From: Protonemura montana
Lineage: Eukaryota; Arthropoda; Insecta; Plecoptera; Nemouridae
Assembly: GCA_947568835.1 (NCBI GenBank)
Contig: OX387609.1
Coordinates: forward strand, 9,749,660 to 9,813,659
DNA length: 64,000 nt
Direction of reading: 5' to 3'
Positions 51,816-62,000 of this stretch are shown here, in pieces. The position numbers and the translations under genes were made by a program. The notes below the pieces were generated by a model. That model searched no databases. It was not told where the DNA came from and was given only the letters and a program-made list of their open reading frames with translations. Within the stretch, counting starts at the first letter, position 1; every line of letters begins with the position of its first letter.

Positions 51816-52264
51816 AGTCGGTGACCGGTGATTTTCAACACGGATACAAAACATTTGCTTAGCAAAGAAGCTAAAGCAAAAAGACAATTTCATCAGAGTA
51901 AAAATAATTTTTGAGTTTTTGATATAATTTAAATAAAGGAACATAACCACAGGTTAGGTTCGTAGTAGCTTCGGAAAAAGAACCGAGCGCACATTTATTT
52001 GACTGCCAATTTAAGACAAAGCAGCAAGTCTCATTAAAATTTTAAATTACATTTCCCCCAATGCGAACGGGTAAGTTAAGATTTAAAAAAAATCCCTGGT
52101 GAACAAACAGCGGATGTTAAAAATTCGGAGGGTGGACCGAAAAGAGTACGAACATCATGTGAAAAAAACATTCTTTGCTTTTAAATGAATGTACTTTAAA
52201 ATATTTGGCCACAGACATGGGAACAAAAAAAACACACATTATAACGAGGATTGACCTAACCTAG
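51816..52264. other. No gene recognised
   Basis: AT-rich spacer between two SINE copies. Confidence 0.4.
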
Positions 52265-52500
52265 CCAAGAAGGGAGGAGGGAAAACCCGGTGCCCGCATG
52301 TAGCCTACTTCTGTCGAAAAGCACCAAGGGGACTACCGGCTTAACGTCCCTTCCAAAGGACGGTACAACGCAAAGAACAGGATTCCTCCACAAATCCATG
52401 CTGTCGAGAGGTTGATAAGCAAGGCGAATTAAGTTGCTGAACTAACTTTCATCCCTCCAACCTCTCTCTCAAACAGAACTGGTCATGTGTATGATGGTCA
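52265..52500 (-). mobile_element. 5S-derived SINE, 5'-truncated copy
   Basis: It carries gggaggagggaaaacccggt, gtagcctacttctgtcgaaa, gggactaccggcttaacgtc, caaatccatgctgtcgagag and caacctctctctcaaacaga; it stops at gtatgatggtca, before the 5S-like core. Confidence 0.82.
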
Positions 52501-54480
52501 GCTATATATTTTAAAAACAAATACCTATTACTAGTAAAAACTTAGTTCTGCAAGAACACGAACCAGCTACGGGTCCAAATGTCAACCACATCATCCTCCG
52601 CACATGACACTCAAGACATCGTCATCCCAGGATCGATTCCCGACACATGCTCTTTTTCCCCGGCGAGAGGCCGTGGCGCTTGTCATCTATCTCCACTCTG
52701 GTCTAATGCAAAGCCGATAATTTGGAACGGTCGACCTTGACAGCAACCCAAGGACAAAGAAAGGGTGGGGGGGGGGGGGGGGGGGGGGGGCTCTGACAGG
52801 CACGATCCAGGTCGTATCGACTCGCACAGGGCAAGAACATCAAGCATAGAGGTTTGAACTGAATGGACTGAATTTACAAACATTGTAGACAAATTTCCAG
52901 AACGAATAGGCTCGTAGAGTTTGTTATTGACAAAAAAATGTGAATGCAATCGCGTTTTGTTTGGTTTAACAACAGCTGATTGTACATGGTGAACAATATG
53001 CCTTTTTTAATGATTTTTTTGTTATTTTTTCTATCATTTTTGGGGTAAGCCCCTGAATGCATCCCGCAGAGCAAATTTAATTTGTCAGAGATCATGGCAC
53101 CTCCACCGATATGGCATGACCACAAAGTTAAAGATAATTTAATATCACAGATATTACAAAAAGATATCGCAAGTTTACCACAAGAAGTCGATGGCTGGGA
53201 GCTAATTAGTTACTTGCCTTCACTTGTTAACGTCGGAGAGAAAATGACAAGCGAGTGCCCCTGAACGCAGCCCGCAGAGCAGACTAGCGCGGCACTTCCA
53301 CCACTGCCTCTTTAACACGCAACAATTGAAGAACATCGAGTGGAAGACTGATTTTCTAAATCGTTTGATATCAGTTTTTTTCAAAAGCACCGTTAAAAGA
53401 ATTGACAGACCGTTACCAAGAAGATAACCACGTGCTAAATAAATAAATAACAAGTTAACGGACGATCAGGACTTAAAATGGAGCACTTAGCAACACGATA
53501 AAACTCAGTGGTATCGTCACCTTTAAATAGCAGTTTCTACACTCGCACAGTTTGCTTCCATTTGGAAACATCTGTTAATCTTTGGCAATAAAAAAAAAAC
53601 TTCTCGCATTGGCGTTCGGCCAAAATTGGGTTGATAACCAAGTTTTCTCCGCACACCAATCAGAAAATCATTCGGGAAGCAAACTTTTAATCTTCCCCAC
53701 ATTAACGTTCCCCATATCGCGAGATCCCAAACCGTCTCCCAGCGACCAAGCCGCGTTACTTGCCGCCCACACACAAGCGGGACGACGTTCAAAGCAAAAA
53801 CCCGATTCGACGCCAGCCGTGTTTACGGGCGACAAACGACTCCGTCACGAATTTCCCAGCTAATTGAGACAAAAAAAAAAAAGAAACTCGCCGAGCAAGA
53901 TTCGTGCACGCGGTCTATCGTGTGTTTCTCGCACCCGTGGGCGACGCTCGCTAGCACGTCGCCGTGTGGTCGTTATTGGTGAGGAATTAGACGGAGTTTT
54001 TAGTAGAGCCATTTGCCATCGTTGGCAATGTGGAGAGACTCGTTTCGGTCGGCTCGCGGCACAAGGCGACATGTTTCCAGTAGAGTGGTTTTTGCAACGA
54101 GCTTTTCGGCAACGGTATACGGTGTTTTTGGATTCTGCAGGCAAAATGGCCGACAACAAGACACTTTGGCAACAATAACCTGTCTGTTCGTGTATAGGTT
54201 TGTGTTGTAATGAAGATGTTTGCCGGCCATTTTAACGTGTGATTCTTAACCTATAATAATTATCGTTCTTAGATCGCATAGCGGTATAGTAAACAAAGTG
54301 GTCGAATGAGTGAAAAGTGACGTGAAATTCAGTTTGTTTACAAAACTTCAAATACTCAAACGCGCTAAAATAGTGTTCGTATTGCTAAAATAAAACAAGG
54401 ACCCAATTTTTCACAAATGATTGCAATCAAAGATTTTCCGGCTATTTTCATTCATTCTTCCAGTGCAACAAAGGAGCGTA
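52501..54480. other. No gene recognised, with poly-G tract
   Basis: A run of about 22 G lies at 52768-52790. Open frames at 53082-54178 lack recognised domains. CG content rises from 53700 to 54120. Confidence 0.45.
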
Positions 54481-54532
54481 TGTACCACTACAAAGCTAGT
54501 TGAGCTAGGAGAACTACAACGCTAGGATAAAC

Positions 54533-54596
54533 ATGGCGGCCATGACGCTAAGAAAGCGCCCTTTGGTCGTTCAGGGACTTAGTGCAGAACCAGAAG
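54533..54596 (+). CDS. Candidate first coding exon (MAAMTLRKRP...)
   Basis: The string aacATGGCGGCCATGACG opens a frame of 21 codons (MAAMTLRKRPLVVQGLSAEP) that ends at a possible donor AG|gtaaaa. The start context is good. It does not join in phase to the GPCR exon whose acceptor ends at 55901 (phase 1 meets phase 2), and no other partner exon was found. It could be a first exon of an unseen transcript, or chance. Confidence 0.2.
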
Positions 54597-54810
54597 GTAA
54601 AACTTGCTCGAAACTACGACGATGACGAACTCTGGCGGCGACATGCGGAGCGCGTGGTGTCGAAGCTATAATGTCAGTGTTGAACGCTCGTGAGTTGCAC
54701 GAGTTGAACGATAGTGATTTGAGAGTAGCGTCGCGATTCTCATGGGCTGGAGGACGGGGGGGGGGGGCGTTTCCCCACGAGGAAGTTTAGCGGCGTTGCC
54801 AACGACTTAC

Positions 54811-54868
54811 CGCGAAGAGTGGAGTCGGCGAACAAGGCTCGTTTTGAAACATAGGATGTCGTGCTTAC
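54811..54868 (-). CDS. Candidate 58-bp micro-exon with strong splice sites
   Basis: In reverse, a good acceptor (gtctttttgttttcag) is followed 58 bases later by a good donor (GCG|gtaagt). The enclosed frame reads VSTTSYVSKRALFADSTLR without stop. No similarity is recognised and no partner exon found. It is one of few bilateral splice-site pairs in the exon-poor region and could belong to a minus-strand transcript, even a midasin leader. Confidence 0.3.
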
Positions 54869-55126
54869 CTGAAAACAAAAAGACAGACTTATGTTAGTTC
54901 AATGCAAAGATATCATAGCTTGAATGCCAGTAGATTTATTGGCTACTGGATTTACTGACAGTTCCAGTAATTAGGTCTATTAACTCCCAGTAAATTTGGT
55001 TGCTGTGACAATAGGTTTCGGAACGCCCAGTTTGCAATTCGTTGCTGTGGTTACGAAATGGATCCAATCAGATTTGTATACCTAGATCTAATAATATTTG
55101 GAACTCGAATATATGTTGCTATGGTA

Positions 55127-55250
55127 TTTTATTATTAACAACACTATAACCGTCTCAAAAATTGATGCCCAAACGCGGACTCGAACCCCGATCTCCACCT
55201 ATCGCGGGTGTTGCTCTGAACCATTGAGCTATTTGGACACTGGCTCCATG
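55127..55250 (-). mobile_element. tRNA-derived SINE with intact A and B boxes
   Basis: Read in reverse: gtccaaatagctcaatggtt, cagagcaacacccgcgatag, gtggagatcggggttcgagt, ccgcgtttgggcatc. The A box (tagctcaatgg, at 55221-55231) and B box (ggttcgagtcc, at 55177-55187) fit Pol III type-2 promoter consensus. The SINE tail follows (aatttttgagacggttatag, aataataaaatacc). The anticodon arm does not pair well, so it is not taken as a functional tRNA gene. Confidence 0.82.
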
Positions 55251-55630
55251 AGACGATTTTAGTGTATTTGATGAGAAATTTGTTTTGTTTCTAGCTGCAT
55301 TCCACTGTCACCTAGATTTTCCTGATCAAAATCATCAGTAAAAAAAAACAAAATATTCGCGAATTTGTCAGCACCTTGACAGATTGGGTGCTAAGTGCAA
55401 TGTATGTCCAAAGGTTTTCGCTAGGATATGGAGGAGACCTGCTGCCGCTTCTGAAGCTATGAATTTAAAGGGTTGGTTTATGGAAATTCGTTTAAACACG
55501 TCGAAAAATCGCTCGGCGAATGGAAATTAGAACTCGACAAACATTTTTAGCATCGGCAAATATCGAATAATCCGAACGATCAAGTCGGCACACGCTGCGA
55601 TACATCAGTTTCAAATGTTCTATCGAAATG

Positions 55631-55835
55631 GTCTGATAACAAAGTTAAGCAATACTGCGCTCAGGCAGATAATGGTTGGGTGTCCACTTCTTGCGGATTT
55701 GGTTCAGTTGGGATAATGCGATCGGTATCCTTCTGTCCTTCGGGAGGAACTTTAAGCCGGTGGTCCCCTGGGTGCTTTTCGACAAAAGTAGGCTACGTGC
55801 CGACACCGGGTTTCCCTTCCTCCCTTCCAGGCTTC
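55631..55835 (+). mobile_element. 5S-derived SINE with internal deletion, abutting GPCR exon 1
   Basis: A diverged head (aaagttaagcaatactgcgc, ataatggttgggtg) is followed by the later body (ctgtccttcgggaggaactt, taagccggtggtcccctggg, gtaggctacgtgccgacacc). It ends at cctcccttccag, 67 bp before the GPCR exon acceptor. Confidence 0.8.
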
Positions 55836-55901
55836 GCCCATCGCCAAAGTCATGAGGCTGTTGCCAAAATGCGTCGTCAGACAGCCTCTTCTCTGTTGCA
55901 G

Positions 55902-56099
55902 CTCGTTCAAGATGGCAATGGTCGGCGGCAACATCCGGGGGTCGGTGACGGGCAACTACACGACCTACCGAGGCCGTGAGTTCCACTGCCACCCACGTGG
56001 ACATAGCGAGGCGATGATCATCTTCAGCCTCGGCTCGCTCGGGATGGCTGCCAACATCGCCCTCATGACGATCATTCTGGGACGAAGACAGCTTAGAAG
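55902..56099 (+). CDS. GPCR exon with TM1
   Basis: The acceptor cttctctgttgcag ends at 55901. The ATG at 55912 (ttcaagATGGCA) or the one six bases later is the likely start; an upstream in-frame ATG at 55852 lies within SINE-adjacent sequence and is less likely. The encoded part includes TTYRGREFHCHPRGHSEAMI. Donor AGAAG|gtgagg, phase 2. The 68-bp satellite starts 13 bp after the exon. Confidence 0.8.
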
Positions 56100-59000
56100 G
56101 TGAGGATTTTTCTCCGGTCCAACAGCACCAAGGACCGGCCACCGCTTAGTCTTGTCACTTTGACACATTGTGTTGGCTGCTCCTGTCCAACAGCACCAAG
56201 GACCGACCACCGCTAAGCCTTGTCACTTTGACACAGTGTGTTGGCTGCACCTGTCCAACAGCACCAAGGACCGGCCACCGCTTAGTCTTGTCACTTTGAC
56301 ACACTGTGTTGGCTGCTCCTGTCCAATAGTACCAAGGACCGGCCACCGCTTAGCCTTGTCACTTTGACACACTGTGTTGGCTGCTCCTGTCCAACAGCAC
56401 AATGGACCGGTCACCGCTTAGCCTTGTCCCTTTGACACACTGTGTTGGCTGCTCCTGTCCAACAGCACCAAGGACCGGCCACCGCTTAGCATTGTCCCTT
56501 TGACACACCGTGTTGGGCCAGTCCATATAGCACTGGTCTATTGGCTGTCAGTTAATGACCGGTTTATTATGAAGCTAGTCTATACTAGCAGGGAGCCGAG
56601 GGTGGCCACGGTGCCGACAAGCCCGCAGCTACAGGTTGATGTTGAAGGTGTGACCCGAGTGTTGATGTTGATGGCCCGTCAGGTCGAACGCAATGTAGAG
56701 TAACTTCACATGGATAATCCGAGGACGGAAAAAAAAAGACTGGCGAATCACTCTCTGTAAGTTACAGCAAGATAAAAGATCACGGCACTCACAAATAACA
56801 CGAGAACGAAGAATGAAAACACGGCCCGCATTGAGCTGTTTATCTAGGAAACAAAATCTCGACGCCGAAAGACTTTCGAGCGAACTACGTCCGGTTAGAA
56901 TTACCGCCTCTCAGATGCAAATCACGGCACTTCCGGTGTCGCCCTGAAATATGGGCCGTGCATAATTCCAGAAGAGAAAAGTTAATTTTGCGCTCTCGCC
57001 AAACAGAATGAAGGGAACGTTTTTTTTTTATCTTGCCCTTAACGAGCATTTGTTTTCCAATTTCTGGCCGCGATGGGCGAGAAGTGAATTTGCATATTAT
57101 TATTTTCTTTTTCGGATTCTTGCGATTTTCTGTTGTCTTGTTGTACTTCGAAGAGGTCGATATCTCTTGGTAGAATGTCGGGGGCCTTTGCGTTCAGACG
57201 ACAAGTGAATAAGATGATCGCGATTTTATTTGGCGTAGGGTGTAGGTTTCGACAACGCTAACGCGTGGGCCGAAACTTAAGTTAAGTTTAGTTTCCTTTT
57301 TAAGTACTGAGTATACAGCAAATCTATTCGCTTTGCTTATCAACCTCGCGACAGCATTGATTTGTGGAGGAATTCTGCTGTTCGCGTTGTACCGTCCTTC
57401 GGAAGGGACGTTACAGCCGGTGGTCCCCTTGGTGCTCTTCGACAGGAGTTGGCTACGCCATTTGAGGTGCTACGTTAAACAACAAAAATCACCATGAATA
57501 GGAAAAGTTTAAATGTGAATAATTGTTAGCAGATTCAAAATTTTGCACTGCAATGCACAATTTGTGAAAGTTGTGAAGTTGCTGAAATAGCAGAAGAACA
57601 TTAGCAGCGAATTCAGCGAAAAGTCTCATATTTTCAAATCAGATTCAGCCGTTATTCAAATTCGGGCATACGAAATCTAGAAGAAACAAAACCACCATCC
57701 GCCCCAAACCCGGCCCACTTGCGTCATTTCAACACGCACCCACAAAGCCGTGAGACATTCCTGCCGAAAGCGCGCGAAGTGCGACGATAAATCGACGATA
57801 GAGCATCGCTCGACCCGCCATCTGGCGGCGAGAGTGCGTCGCGACGCCGACCTCCTCGACGCTAGTGAACCCATAACTCCCAGGGCGCCGTGTACCTACC
57901 GCGGGGCAATAGACGGGAGTTGTCTTCGAAGAGGGTCGGCTAAGGGGTGAGAGTTGCTGGCCACCATTTGGCTGTCCTGGCATTGATGGCGCGTTGTTTT
58001 CCCCATTTTTAACTCGCGTTTTCATATAGGGTTACAGTGACATGGAAATGTCAGTGGATTTTCTTTAAAATATGTCCTTAGTATAGGCGAAAGATGCAAA
58101 AACGAATAACTTGGTTAAAGCTTCAAAGTGAATTTCAAAACGATTCGGATTAAAACCGAAGAAAATTCAAACATAGATGCATTTAGGAAGCTTGAACTAG
58201 GTAATTGTTATAATTTCATGTGGTTCTTTTGTTATCGGAAAATTGTCAGGACTGCTCTATTCCTTGAAGAAGTAACTAGTACATGTTACGAAAGGTCGGA
58301 AAATTTAGTTGTCCTTTACTTAGCATTCAAAACCCATTTCAAATAGTTTTTGTTAATATTTGTAATTGATCTACAATATTTGACAAAGATTGCAGCCCTG
58401 TCTTACAGTGGCCCATGTCGGGTTTTTTTTTACACATTATTGTGCACCCAACTTTTGCGATTTCAAAACATGGTGATCTTAAACGTAAATTTATTTTTCA
58501 TGCCGTACTTAAACTTCGTTCTCTAACTTCACAAAGCTGAGAAACGCTTGCAATGCGCGGGGTATTTTACTATTAGGAACACTAATAAAAATGCGTTCAT
58601 TAAGTCTTTGATGAACTGATAGCTCAGAGACTTGGGGTTTGAAAATACGATGAGTGGCAAACATATTCAATATACCGCAACGGCTGCAGCTAGCCTTGGA
58701 TCCGCAAAACCAGCATGCGCACGCAACGACCATTTCGCAGCACCAATCGAAAAGCATCGCCAAGTGGCGCACTCTTTTCCACCAGCAACTCTCACAGCTT
58801 TCTTCGCGTCGTCGAGCGCTGGCAAAGCACGCATCTTCAAATTGGAAAGCATTTCTCAAAACGCGGCTATGTCGTTCTCACTCACACAAGTGCACGGCAT
58901 TAATGTGGTGAAAATAAGCTGCCGAAAAGCCCGAGGAAAACTCACGTCACGGTCGGAAAATTTTTAAATGAGCCACTTTCGAGAAAATGTCTTTCTTTAT

Positions 59001-62000
59001 ATAAAGTAAATAAATGGTCTCGCGAGGGATCGAATTAACTTGCGAAATATGATAAAGAGTTGTCATGGAAGGAAATTTCGAAATTAATTCCGTTGTAGGC
59101 TGAAGTTTCAACGTAAGCACTGTTGCCAATTGAAATCAACAAACTAGTGCGTAAAAAAAAGTATTTACAGTGAAAAATGAGTCATCATGTCGCCATGACA
59201 CCCAGTGACTGATGGTGATAACTAATCGTTCATTTCCACTTGGATACCGTTCCACAGAGAATGTTAATATCTTTCAAAAGAACTTCAGATGAACGCGTTA
59301 ATTATTATCTGTCATTAATCAAAAGCGTCATGCTTGTATTAATTGCTCGATTCTCCAGAGAATGGCCATTATAACCAGCATTAAAAGGCTGGCAATAGCT
59401 CAAAAAAAAAAACAGAGCTCTTTGACGCAGTGAAAGAAGCTTGTGATATAAAATGGCGACACCGAGATTCGGTTTTGACAACAACAAAAAAACTCCAGCA
59501 CAAGCGTAAGGTTTAGGTCTTAAGATAGCATTCAGTGACATCAACTAAACAAAGCTCGGAGTGAAATTTAAAAAATAACAATTTGAGAGCTGTTTTTTCA
59601 GTGGTTCAGTGGTCATGCAAATAACAAATAAACAGACTGTTAGGTTCTGAACGAACCACAAAGAAAACTGGGTCAAACTTAAGATACTTTAGTGTTTGTT
59701 TAACGCGATTTTCCTTTCTCTGAGCCCTCACCGTACTGATTGATTGATGTGTGGATTGATTGATTGTTGATTGATGCTTTGACTATCAGCCCTATACCAC
59801 CCGCCCAGATAATCTGCTAACCCGCTACTCGCCTCGTTCTTAGAGAAATCAAAACAAACTCTAACACACGCACCGTGCCTTCCAGATGGTCGCAAGGTCT
59901 ACTCTTCCATCAAGCCATGGTCGACTGCGCCAGAGCCGCCATCTTAATCCCACTGGGCATCTCCATCTTAAAATGCCAACCAGTCAACAAGTGCTCCCTG
60001 GTCGAGACGGCATTCCTCCTGCTCGTCACCGTCTCCACCGTCAACATGCTAACAACAGTTCTCAACGACAGCCCGGTGTTCCCCGAAGATGGCGAAGACG
60101 GCGACGCCAACAACGCCCCGTTGCTCATGGACTCTCCCCAGTGCGTGCTTTTCGGGACGTTCATGATATGGTTTGCCAGCATCACCATAAATCTGGGACC
60201 GACGTTCTTGAGCGGAGCGTTAGCGGCAAACTCGGAGACAAATCACAACGCCCCCAGTTGTCCGTTGGTCCACGGACCGTTCCGACACTACGTGCTCAAC
60301 GTGTTGTGGATTGTGATCAACCTGATATGCGTGGTGCTGACGCTGTTTCACCTGCACAAACTGCACCGGGACCTGACCAAGGCCAACGTGGAGGCGGTGA
60401 GGGTGGCCGGTTTGGTGACTACCTTGGTCAGCGTTACCGGCGGTGGGATTCCGGGACAAGGCGGCTTGAGCGGGGGCGGCACTCCATCGAGGGTGAGTAC
60501 CACTGGGCTTCGTGTGTGGGCTAGCAGATATTGGTTAATATGGAAGAATTTCGCTCCGCTACAGTAAGGAATTGATCTTAGCTAACCAACTACACTGAGC
60601 CACAGCAAAGTCGCATTATTATTCACAAGTCTGCAGCGACATTGTTTGTAACAACATATGCAACGAATTGCATATGCCAAAATTTCTCAAAGAAAAAGAA
60701 AATTTACTATGTAAATTATGCTCCACATATCAGAATAGCGTACATTGATGGAATTTCTTTTAGTTTTCTTGGTTTCAGCCATAAATCCAGTGCGGGACCA
60801 AAATGGGGTAACGTAAACACACTTTTTGTGCAAAGGTCTGTCTGGTCATGAATCTAAATTTTATAGCCGATTTGTTACGGCTTAAGAAAGACCCGAGTTG
60901 ACAGAGGGGCGTATGAGGAAGTTGGTGACCTACATGCTTTAAGCCATGTCGACTTAAGACCCCCGATTAACGCGCCTAGCAACCAAACGCGTCGTTAACC
61001 AGAATCAACAGCCCGACCCAGGACGAGATGTAGGTAATTAGTTTTCGTAATTACGATATGTCATGACCTTCCGTTAGAGCGTACACACTCTTGTAATCGA
61101 GTTGAAGATCCACGTAGCTGCGCTCGGCGTGTTGACGTTAAAAGACGCCTGAAACGACGGTCGTTCCGTTCCCCGCAAGACGAGTAAAAGATTTACGGTA
61201 TCGCTTTAAAAAAAAATTGCCAAAGAATGAAGCTACGGAAAAATCGATGCAACAACAAGTGTTTAAAAGATCTATAAAATAATAAATGACTAACATCTCA
61301 GGCCAGGATAGAAGAAAACAATTTAATATGTATGAACATGTAAATAGATGTAACAACATGTCTAATGATCCACAAGGCTACAAATCCATGCTGTCGAGAG
61401 GTTGATAAGCAAGGCGAGTTAATTTGTTGTACTAACTTTCATCCCTCCAACCAATTTACCAAGCAGAACTGGTCATGTGTATGATGGTCACCCATCCAAT
61501 ACCTGACCCACGAGAACCGGTGTTTCTAGCACGCCTGTTTCGGTCGACTGGTACTCGTAAGCCACGTTGGTTCAGCCACATCTACAATATAAAAGTGTTT
61601 GGGCGCAAACAACAGCGAAAGTTTCGCGATGATCCGCGAGTGTCACTCAAGGGCACGCTTTGCGAAGCTGTCGCCGAAAGTTTTGCTCACTAAAGCGTCA
61701 AAGATAAAAGATAAAACTAAAAACAAGCGACTACTTTAGCATAAGCTTTTTTGAACAAGATAAATGCTAGCATCGGCCACCGGATTATTGACTTAGTTGG
61801 TTCACGCGAGGATTCTGGCAATGATCATTTTCACAAGGTTTCATTTTTTTTTTTTTTTTTAAAATGCCAACGGTTTTTTCTTTTAAAGCGCTTTGTTGAT
61901 CGAACGCTTCAGCGGAAATTGAGGACTTTGAAAGTGGAGCACAAACAAAGCTTTCCGGGACGAAATTTGCAATCGAAAAATCGTCGCTGAAAAGGCTGGA

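Noticed and set aside
54533-54596. First coding exon of the GPCR
   Set aside because: It ends in phase 1, while the GPCR exon behind the acceptor at 55901 needs phase 2; the alternative acceptor at 55830 needs phase 0.
55150-55245. Functional tRNA gene on the minus strand
   Set aside because: A and B boxes are present but the anticodon arm does not pair properly and the sequence runs into the shared SINE tail.
22452-55901. Hidden midasin AAA1-5 exons
   Set aside because: Open frames here were read for P-loop and AAA motifs and none was found; very short exons cannot be excluded, but a set encoding some 2000 residues can.
59886-60524. 212-codon plus-strand frame overlapping GPCR exon 2
   Set aside because: It is a shifted frame of the exon; only the other frame shows transmembrane segments and joins to the flanking exons in phase.
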